Made by a program: the position numbers and the translations under genes. From IMG/VR virus record IMGVR_UViG_3300045996_001658, positions 1 through 21,316 of that record: 21,316 bases of DNA, one strand, 5' to 3'. Below are positions 15,859 through 21,316 of this stretch, piece after piece (the first letter of the stretch is position 1; each line of letters begins with the position of its first letter). Below the pieces are notes generated by a model that had not been told where the DNA came from, searched no databases, and saw nothing but the letters and a program-made list of their open reading frames with translations. The stretch is from a virus.

Positions 15859-16662
15859 ATCGGTATCTTTAGTGTAGTGCGATGAATCGATGGCCGACGG
15901 AGCGGCCGGGGCAACAACGGAGAAATCTCGCGCGAGCACAGCGTCAAGGGTTGATACTGAGTCTGCGAGTTTTGCGGTTACGGCAGCGGCACCTACGCGA
16001 ACGCCGGCTTGGAGAGATTGAATCTCCTCGAGCGCCAGGGGGCGGTGTTCGGCGACGTGCGCGAAGAACACTCCGGCCATGGCATCAACGCTAGACTGGA
16101 CAGCAGCTCTAGCCGCGTCTGTCATCGGCTGCATCGGGTTGCCGTCGGCTTTTCGCTCGCCGCTAGTAATGATATTGAACTTAACGCCACTACCAGCTGC
16201 CGCCGCAGATTGGTCGGGCAGGATGGCAATCACGCCAATGCTACCGATTGTCGCGGTTTCGGAGATGATGATTTCATCCGCGACCGCTGACCATGCATAC
16301 ATAGATGAACAGGCTTGGCTATCACAGAACGCGATGAGTTTTTTTCCCGCCCTATCAACGTCCGCGCGCACACCTTTAGCGCCGTCAAAGCAGCCGTTCA
16401 CATCCCCGCCGGGGGAGTCGATGTGCAGAATGATAGTGGTGGCCGGCGACTCAAGCGCTAGCTGGACCCTTGCCCGCACTGCTGCGTAGCTATCCAACCC
16501 ACCCGCGCCATTGTATGACATCGGGCCGGAGATACGGACGATTGCTTTATCCCCAACTAATGAGAATGCAGGCCCTGCAACTGAAGGGGCACACGGCATG
16601 CCGATAGCACTAGGGCTAACAGCTAGGACGCCGAACGGGCTATAGATTGGCTGGGCCGACAC
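15274..16662 (-). CDS. Head maturation protease, S49 (SppA-like), fused to scaffold
   Basis: A 462-residue protein from GTG 16662; a GCACTAGACTAG box ends 6 bases upstream and no Shine-Dalgarno is seen. Residues about 30-240 form a ClpP/crotonase-fold S49 peptidase: IILHIDSPGGDVNG (about 77-90), the probable nucleophile Ser119 in QACSSMYAW, and the probable general base Lys171 in SGERKADGNP, corresponding to the Ser-Lys dyad of SppA. Residues about 269-462 are a helical scaffold domain. The protease would trim scaffold and itself from the prohead. The domain boundary contains a second box and an in-frame ATG (nested scaffold). Confidence 0.9.
   Translation of the reverse strand: MSAQPIYSPFGVLAVSPSAIGMPCAPSVAGPAFSLVGDKAIVRISGPMSYNGAGGLDSYAAVRARVQLALESPATTIILHIDSPGGDVNGCFDGAKGVRADVDRAGKKLIAFCDSQACSSMYAWSAVADEIIISETATIGSIGVIAILPDQSAAAAGSGVKFNIITSGERKADGNPMQPMTDAARAAVQSSVDAMAGVFFAHVAEHRPLALEEIQSLQAGVRVGAAAVTAKLADSVSTLDAVLARDFSVVAPAAPSAIDSSHYTKDTDMAKEDEDKKDKLDARSALVAASEDPDEKDEVKRARAKRALAAYDAEMAAEDEPAKEDAKAAVAESASVAAVTSLSKTVQAYGQELAALRAEKAANDRKAFYATRPDLTPELIKTLDTLPIEQAKAVVSNLPAGNPYVPAINATSTVATSADSSAVTYLSPQAHALDIQMGLSNPRPAIVHTPTSLQLGVTPKAK
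15869..15880 (-). promoter_or_regulatory. GCACTACACTAA gene-start box, copy 5 (internal scaffold start)
   Basis: A variant box inside the protease/scaffold gene, 10 bases before the internal ATG 15858. The single A-to-C change from GCACTAAACTAA makes the in-frame codon TAC (Tyr) instead of TAA, so the long frame stays open. Confidence 0.55.
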
Positions 16663-16668
16663 TCACAA

Positions 16669-16680
16669 CTAGTCTAGTGC
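16669..16680 (-). promoter_or_regulatory. GCACTAGACTAG gene-start box, copy 6 (head protease)
   Basis: A one-base variant, 6 bases before GTG 16662. It overlaps the end of the portal gene: its codons GCA CTA GAC TAG encode Ala-Leu-Asp-stop, so the box includes the portal stop codon. Confidence 0.6.
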
Positions 16681-18099
16681 GGAAGGGGCGGGCGCAACGG
16701 AGTCTGCGGCTGCCATGGCTGCGTTGTTATCTGCGGCAGAGTCGGCGGGCTCAGCTGGGGGCGGTTCGACCTTCACATCCGGGGTAGATAGGATATGGCC
16801 CTCTTTGGGTGCGATTTTCTTGCCGGTGAGCGGCACACCGAATCGACGGAGGATTTCCTCAGTGTCGAGTTCATAGCCGGCGGCTGTGACTGCCTCGGTC
16901 AATGACACGATTGCACCGGCTGCTTTGCTGAGCGACTCTGCCTCAACCACGCGATCAGCCGGGGGAGCGGTATCCCAGCTGACGCGAACGAGATCATCAT
17001 ATGCCCGGGCACCAAACAACGCGACTGCCCAGGGCGGGAATACCTGAGTATTGATGCAGTGGCTGATAATGTCCGCCGTTTCGCGGATTAGGTCAGCGCG
17101 GATAGTGCGGTGAATGTCCGCGTTAGCAAATCCGCTGCCGCCTGTGGTGGTGACAATCTGCCCGGCGAGGGCGATCATAATCTCATTGTTCGCCGACTCA
17201 ATCTCCTTATCGAATACCTCCCACCCTCGGCCGGTGGTTTCGAGGATGTCGGCATCCCATCCCTCGGGGAGTGCGATGGTGGTATTGTATCCCCAGGCTA
17301 GGAGCTTTTGAACGACCTCGGCTCGCTCGGTTTCGCTGCTGCCCTTCATGGTCTTTGCGACACGGGCGGGGTTAGCGAGCGCACGGCTAAAATTGCTGCG
17401 CGCAAGCATGGCGTGCTCCTTCACAATGAACGCGCGGCCGAGAGAGTGCCAATCTCCCAGCTGCCAGGGGTTGAGCTTCCCCGCCGTTGCCATCACCCAT
17501 CGACCGTCACCCGGCTGGATCGGCAGCATGCCAGCAACACTGTTGTAATACCAACGCCCCTCGATTGGGATGTAGCGCAGGTATTCGGGTTCTAGGCGGA
17601 TGAATAGGGGGAATTTACGCCCCTGCACCGGTACGAGCTCGCCAACTGCGAGGCCCAGCTTCACCAAATCACCAGTGAACGCGGCCAACTCACCCGGCGG
17701 CAGCATCTCATCAAACATGCTCCGGCTACTATTCTCAGCCTGTAGCAGCTCAATCATCTCACCGTTACCGCGAAAGCGCTTGGGTAGTGCGATGAGGCCG
17801 CTAGTTCGCGTCTTCAGCAGACCGCTGATCTCACCATCCCTTCGCATGCTCCGGCTCAACCGGCCAATCAGGGTCATATCACCCCGATCTGCCTGCATGG
17901 TCGCGGCTTCCAGATCCGCCATCAGCCATCGCGTTTGCGACGTTGGCAGCATCTGCAACTGCCCGCCCATCCGCTCGCGTGTCTCAACGACTTGAGCAGA
18001 TTCAATGTCCGGCCCCATTGGTTGAGCAAGCCCGTCATAAACAGACACGCCCATTAGGGACTTTGCGGCGTTAGATAGCTTGCTTAGAAATGATGCCAC
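16669..18099 (-). CDS. Portal protein, DUF935 (Mu gp29-like)
   Basis: A 476-residue protein from GTG 18099, 5 bases after a GCACTAAACTAG box. It matches DUF935 portals in order: MADLEAATMQADRGDMTLIGRLSRSMRRDGEISGLLKTRTSGL, a wing region, then the signature LAGQIVTTTGGSGFANADIHRTIRADLIRETADIISHCIN near residue 315, followed by a C-terminal region with LDTEEILRRFGVPL. The Pro/Ala-rich tail (about 50 residues) is probably disordered. It forms the dodecameric DNA gate at one capsid vertex. No MuF-like head morphogenesis gene follows, unlike Mu. Confidence 0.93.
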   Translation of the reverse strand: MASFLSKLSNAAKSLMGVSVYDGLAQPMGPDIESAQVVETRERMGGQLQMLPTSQTRWLMADLEAATMQADRGDMTLIGRLSRSMRRDGEISGLLKTRTSGLIALPKRFRGNGEMIELLQAENSSRSMFDEMLPPGELAAFTGDLVKLGLAVGELVPVQGRKFPLFIRLEPEYLRYIPIEGRWYYNSVAGMLPIQPGDGRWVMATAGKLNPWQLGDWHSLGRAFIVKEHAMLARSNFSRALANPARVAKTMKGSSETERAEVVQKLLAWGYNTTIALPEGWDADILETTGRGWEVFDKEIESANNEIMIALAGQIVTTTGGSGFANADIHRTIRADLIRETADIISHCINTQVFPPWAVALFGARAYDDLVRVSWDTAPPADRVVEAESLSKAAGAIVSLTEAVTAAGYELDTEEILRRFGVPLTGKKIAPKEGHILSTPDVKVEPPPAEPADSAADNNAAMAAADSVAPAPSALD

Positions 18100-18104
18100 G
18101 CAAA

Positions 18105-18116
18105 CTAGTTTAGTGC
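18105..18116 (-). promoter_or_regulatory. GCACTAAACTAG gene-start box, copy 7 (portal)
   Basis: An exact consensus copy, 5 bases before the GTG at 18099 and in the 44-base gap after the terminase stop at 18144. No Shine-Dalgarno precedes the GTG. Confidence 0.6.
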
Positions 18117-18143
18117 GGGCGGGCGAAGATTTAGGTCGCTATC

Positions 18144-19850
18144 CTAATTGCCGTAGGGGCTGCCGTATCCTCCGCCATAAACACTGCTACGGTATGGGTC
18201 GCCATACCCCGCGTCATTCTCCCCGCCGTGCACTTCCGTGACAGGGTGATTGGCTGTTGGTGGTCGGCCTTGCCGGCTGATATCGTCCGCTGCGCGTTGT
18301 GCGAAACGGGGAATCCAGCAACTCAGACAGAATGCGTCAAACACATCGGGGGAGCGGCCGAGTATTTTCCGCAGGTCCTCTTTGCGTGTGAATTGCAGCC
18401 GGTCATGCACATTGGTCGTGAATTCGCCAGCGTGGAGCTCATCCTCAAGACGCGCGTGTTTGGGTATCGCGCCGCCCTCACGCATCCAATTACGCGCGTT
18501 AGCAACGAGCTCATCGCGGTGAAGCTCATAGACAGTCGGCTCTCTCGTTGCCCGTAGTGCAGGGAGTGATCGCACAACCCAAAACTGCCGCCCTTCACCG
18601 TGATGCTTGCGGCGCATGGCCTCAGCTTTAACGTGGGCGTGTACGCGGGTACCGATATCGCCACCACCGTCGAGTACAATGATCGGCTCACAGTTGGCGT
18701 CACGGTCGCCGGGCTGCTCATGGGCGATCATCAACTCTTCCAACTGCGTCATGATGCCCGCCTCACTCAGCTTGCGTCGCTCGCGTAGCTCTAGAACCCG
18801 CTTACCGCGGCGAGCGCAGAAACCAATATCGTCACCCTGGCCACCCTCACCAGCAGGATCGCAAGAGACATAGAGTCTGCCGTCCGCTAGCGTCTCATCA
18901 TACCGCGCTTGGGCCTCTTCAATCAACGCGAGTTGGAATGCCTTCGCCTCTTCCGCCGCGCTGAACTCACCCAACACGCGAATCTTATACCGCGCGTCAT
19001 CCTCACCCCATAACGCCGCACACTCCTCAGGCCAGCCGGGCATTGCAAGGCCGGGCACCATTGTCGTTCGGGGCACCCAAGCTTCGAGCTCGCCGTCCCA
19101 CTGTTGCATTGTCCGCCACTCCCCGGTGATATTGGGGGAATCGGTGGAAGGGATTTGCAGGTTGAACCAACCATGCTCACCCATCACCTCCTTTCGTTCG
19201 GAGTGGTGAGAGCGGTAGAATTGGCCCTCTGCTTTGGTGGGGTTGGAGATCATGCCCACCTTGGCTTGTCCGCCTGCGCGGTTGCCGAAGATGGCCTCAA
19301 ACACATACTCCGCTACGCCGGACGCTTCATCGACGAGATAAAGAATCGCTGCGCCGGACACGCCTGCGATGCCCTCTGCCTCAGCTGCCGTATAACCGCG
19401 AATCTCGGATTCGTTATCCGGGTGATCCCAGCCGGTCAACGCTCGCTTGACACTCTGGTCTGCGCCGGGGATGGGGATGCATGCGCGTTTGGCTAGGCGT
19501 TTGATCTCGCGCCAGATGATGCCATTGACCTGCCGGTCGGTAACCGCGGTGATGACAATACGCGCATTCGCGTAGCTACAGTAAAACCACAGTGCTGCAA
19601 CTGCGAAGATGGTTGACTTCCCCACCTTATGACCAGAGCACACTGACACCTTGGGGAAATCGGCAAACGCACGGAGAATCTTTTTCTGATTCCGCGTGAG
19701 ATCCATCCGCAGCACGTCCCGCGCGAATCCAACCGGGTCATTGGGATAGGAGGCGGTGACTGTCGAGGTCGTAGCAACCGGGGCAACCTTCTCCGCCGTG
19801 GCGGTCGCCACTCGGGCCAGCACACTCCAGAGTGTGTCACTATGCGCCAT
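18144..19850 (-). CDS. terL: Terminase large subunit (packaging ATPase-nuclease)
   Basis: A 568-residue protein from ATG 19850, one base after the sigma-like gene's stop. ATPase: Walker A GHKVGKST (73-80), Walker B ILYLVDE (169-175, catalytic Glu175) and coupling motif GMISNPT (199-205). Nuclease domain: DPAGEG (Asp331), IIVLDGGG (Asp394) and the third acidic residue in PDVFDAF (Asp505), the RNase-H-like triad. The C-terminal 40 residues are Gly/Tyr-rich (YGGGYGSPYGN) and probably flexible. It cuts and pumps phage DNA into the prohead through the portal encoded next. Confidence 0.96.
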   Translation of the reverse strand: MAHSDTLWSVLARVATATAEKVAPVATTSTVTASYPNDPVGFARDVLRMDLTRNQKKILRAFADFPKVSVCSGHKVGKSTIFAVAALWFYCSYANARIVITAVTDRQVNGIIWREIKRLAKRACIPIPGADQSVKRALTGWDHPDNESEIRGYTAAEAEGIAGVSGAAILYLVDEASGVAEYVFEAIFGNRAGGQAKVGMISNPTKAEGQFYRSHHSERKEVMGEHGWFNLQIPSTDSPNITGEWRTMQQWDGELEAWVPRTTMVPGLAMPGWPEECAALWGEDDARYKIRVLGEFSAAEEAKAFQLALIEEAQARYDETLADGRLYVSCDPAGEGGQGDDIGFCARRGKRVLELRERRKLSEAGIMTQLEELMIAHEQPGDRDANCEPIIVLDGGGDIGTRVHAHVKAEAMRRKHHGEGRQFWVVRSLPALRATREPTVYELHRDELVANARNWMREGGAIPKHARLEDELHAGEFTTNVHDRLQFTRKEDLRKILGRSPDVFDAFCLSCWIPRFAQRAADDISRQGRPPTANHPVTEVHGGENDAGYGDPYRSSVYGGGYGSPYGN

Positions 19851-19851
19851 A

Positions 19852-20610
19852 TCAACCGAGCTCGTGTCGCAGGCGTGCCGAGGCGCTTGCTTCTAGCCGG
19901 CGAACATCCGCCACGTTGATGCGTAGCTCTGTCGCTACCTCGGCCTGTGTTGCACCTGTGAGGCGCATCCTCATGACGTCGCACTCTTGCGCCGGTAGCT
20001 CATCAATCGCGGCGCGCAGCTCTGCTATCTCTCGGGCTGTGTCAATCGCCGCTTCCGCCTCAGGCTCAACCATCTCCGGCGCAACATCGACCGGTCCGCC
20101 GTTCAGCGCGAACCAGATCCTCCCAGCCTTCGGCGCCTTCTTTCCGCTGCGAATGAAATCCGCTTGCACTGCCTCAATGGTGGGTTCGATACCTTGGGCG
20201 GCCAATCGTTCGGCGCATCGGCGGATGGCATCTAGGCGCATCACAGCATATCGGCTGAGACCGTCGTGCAGCGCAGCTGTCAGTACGCCCCTCATCGCCA
20301 AGTCAATCTCATGCATGGCGTATGTTGACCACCTCGTACCCCGGCTGACGTCAAACCTCGACACCGCGCCTATCAACCCACGTTGCCCGCCATAGCCCGC
20401 ACATGCGGCCGCAACCATGTCATCCCGCAAATCCGGCCGACCGACCATCCCGCTCCACCGATTCGCACGTTGGATGACAAGTCGCATAGTGGAAGCGATG
20501 ATGCGATTCCGCGCGTCAATGTTCCCAGCTTGCGCCAATGTCACCAGTCGGCAGAGCTCATCAGCCGGCAGTGTCTCACATGTGGCATTCAGTAACACCT
20601 GCCGCGACAT
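19852..20610 (-). CDS. Divergent sigma-70-family protein between terminase subunit genes
   Basis: A 252-residue protein from ATG 20610, which overlaps the previous TGA by one base. AGAGGGG lies 6 bases upstream. Region order fits a sigma-70 factor: region 1.2/2.1-like LPADELCRLVTLAQAGNIDARNRIIASTMRLVIQRANRW (14-52), regions 2.2-2.4 GLIGAVSRFDVSRGTRWSTYA (78-98), region 3-like LDAIRRCAERLAAQGIEPTIEAVQ (126-149) and region 4 ELRAAIDELPAQECDVMRMRLTGATQAEVATELRINVADVRRLEASASARLR (197-248). The WWIRQA motif after STYA is replaced by HEIDLA (100-105), so the tryptophans used for -10 melting are missing. It may be a phage late sigma factor with changed specificity, or a sigma-derived packaging protein. 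Confidence 0.8.
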   Translation of the reverse strand: MSRQVLLNATCETLPADELCRLVTLAQAGNIDARNRIIASTMRLVIQRANRWSGMVGRPDLRDDMVAAACAGYGGQRGLIGAVSRFDVSRGTRWSTYAMHEIDLAMRGVLTAALHDGLSRYAVMRLDAIRRCAERLAAQGIEPTIEAVQADFIRSGKKAPKAGRIWFALNGGPVDVAPEMVEPEAEAAIDTAREIAELRAAIDELPAQECDVMRMRLTGATQAEVATELRINVADVRRLEASASARLRHELG

Positions 20611-21161
20611 CAGCTGCCCCTCTTAGCTGCCGCCACTGCCGCCACTGCTCTCAGCGCATCCGGCCAGGGGGTCAGTGCCCCCATCATATCATTCAGCAAC
20701 TGCGCGAAATACGGTGACTCTACAATCTGCCGTTGGTTGACGATTCCAGCCCCGGTCAACTTACCGAGGTCAAGAATCATGCCACCCAGTTTCTCTGCGA
20801 GGGTGATCTGCTCTTTGATGGGTAGATGTGGGCCTTCCTGCCGCAGCCGTTCTTGGAGTGCGAGACAGTGCGCTTGATGAGCTGCCGCGATTGATACCGC
20901 GGATTCCGGTGTAGCTGCGGGGTCTTGAGTTGGCGCTGATGCTGCCAGCAGCCGATCTACCTGCCGATCATGGCTCTGCGTCCACAGCTCCTCCACCGGC
21001 CCGCCAGCCGTTCTAATCTCCTTCCTCTTCTCCAGACTCGGTAATTTACTGCCGCCCCTCCACGCGCTAATCGTCGCAGCCGCCACACCAAACCGGCCGG
21101 CCAACTCAGCCACAGGCCCCGGAAAACACTCAGCAAAAATAACCGCGCCCTTGCTTCTCAT
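20610..21161 (-). CDS. Small terminase-like HTH DNA-binding protein (putative)
   Basis: A 183-residue protein starting at ATG 21161, within the TGTGCCA repeat cluster. The N-terminal helix-turn-helix (about residues 16-36: VAELAGRFGVAAATISAWRGG) is followed by basic LEKRKEIRTAGG, then helical regions with LPIKEQITLAEKLGGMILDLGKL and a short C-terminal helix. The layout (HTH plus helical oligomerisation region, directly upstream of the terminase large subunit module) suggests the small terminase that recognises the packaging site. A repressor or regulator is the alternative. No Shine-Dalgarno precedes the ATG, so the mRNA may be nearly leaderless. Confidence 0.65.
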   Translation of the reverse strand: MRSKGAVIFAECFPGPVAELAGRFGVAAATISAWRGGSKLPSLEKRKEIRTAGGPVEELWTQSHDRQVDRLLAASAPTQDPAATPESAVSIAAAHQAHCLALQERLRQEGPHLPIKEQITLAEKLGGMILDLGKLTGAGIVNQRQIVESPYFAQLLNDMMGALTPWPDALRAVAAVAAAKRGS

Positions 21162-21232
21162 GTGCCACTAATGTGCCAACTACTGGCACACTTGGCAAGG
21201 GCTGACCGGCCGATACTGGCACAGGTTGTGCC
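21161..21232. promoter_or_regulatory. TGTGCCA/TGGCACA repeat cluster with candidate promoter
   Basis: Half-sites on the plus strand: TGTGCCA at 21161 and 21172, TGGCACA at 21184 and 21217, and TGTGCC at 21227. They form two inverted pairs: TGTGCCA-5-TGGCACA (21172-21190) and TGGCACA-3-TGTGCC (21217-21232). The first pair overlaps a minus-strand candidate promoter, TTGCCA-17-CACATT, whose start point would fall just before the ATG at 21161. This suggests an operator or a packaging/terminase-binding site. The protein that binds is unknown. Confidence 0.55.
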
Positions 21233-21316
21233 GCTAAATACGCGGAACCATGGCCGACTTTTCCGGTGTTACGGTAATGGGGGGAATAGGCCCCATATTC
21301 CATGCGTTTAAATGGG

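Noticed and set aside
17782-17795. TAGTGCGATGA inside the portal gene, resembling part of the box
   Set aside because: Only the TAGTGC half matches; it is not near a start codon.
21277-21296. ATGGGG/CCCCAT hairpin near the right edge as terminator
   Set aside because: A 6-bp stem with no T-run on either side; too weak.
21250-21316. Plus-strand open frame starting ATGGCCGAC and running off the right edge
   Set aside because: Only 22 codons are visible and the minus strand is also open here; too short to support a divergent gene.
21130-21316. Minus-strand open frame entering from the right edge across the TGTGCCA cluster
   Set aside because: It overlaps the well-supported HTH gene start and reads the repeats as a Pro/Val-rich tract; no recognisable domain.
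1-21316. Long plus-strand open frames throughout, e.g. 9714-10271 and 19832-20395
   Set aside because: They lie opposite well-supported minus-strand genes and their translations show Ser/Arg/Ala-rich antisense composition without domains.
1-21316. tRNA genes, CRISPR arrays, insertion sequences, attachment sites
   Set aside because: No cloverleaf, spaced repeat array, transposase or obvious att repeat was seen by eye.

Overview
The window is the virion-structure half of a tailed phage or prophage with a contractile tail (myovirus morphology). All confident genes lie on the minus strand, so transcription runs from the right edge (position 21161) to the left edge. Genes are packed with overlaps of a few bases or short gaps. 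The head module resembles that of phage Mu: a DUF935-type portal, an S49-type head protease with a nested scaffold, a gpT-like major capsid protein, a DUF1320/gp36-like protein and a gpG-like virion morphogenesis protein. No Mu-type transposase, integrase, lysogeny or replication gene is visible, so lytic versus prophage state cannot be decided. GC content is moderately high. No host-specific gene is present, so the host is left open.

Layout, right to left in transcription order. 21162-21316: control region with a cluster of TGTGCCA half-sites. 21161-18144: packaging module, with a small terminase-like HTH protein, a complete but divergent sigma-70-like protein and the terminase large subunit. 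18099-12265: head and neck (portal, protease/scaffold, decoration protein, major capsid, DUF1320, gpG-like protein, putative tail terminator). 12236-7164: sheath, tube, a frameshifted pair of tail-assembly chaperones, tape measure and a small tail protein. 7167-3593: baseplate (hub-spike, gp25-like wedge, J-like wedge, gpI-like protein). 3574-467: two fibre-like proteins and three small tandem paralogous beta-rich proteins. 470-1: a putative cysteine peptidase/lysin cut by the window edge.

The most unusual signal is a 12-base box, GCACTAAACTAG on the coding strand (consensus GCACTARACTAR). It occurs seven times and always in the coding orientation. Each copy ends 3-10 bases before the start codon of a structural gene: portal, protease, internal scaffold start, sheath, tape measure, gp25-like wedge and first fibre. 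None of these seven starts has a normally spaced Shine-Dalgarno sequence, whereas several starts without the box do. Four of the seven use GTG. The box could be a phage-specific promoter element giving almost leaderless mRNAs, a translation-control element, or a gene-boundary recombination cassette. The sigma-like protein encoded next to the terminase has lost the usual region 2.4 tryptophans and is the obvious candidate reader if the box is a promoter. That link is inference.

The copy inside the protease/scaffold gene differs from the consensus at one base, and that base is exactly the one that would otherwise make an in-frame TAA stop.
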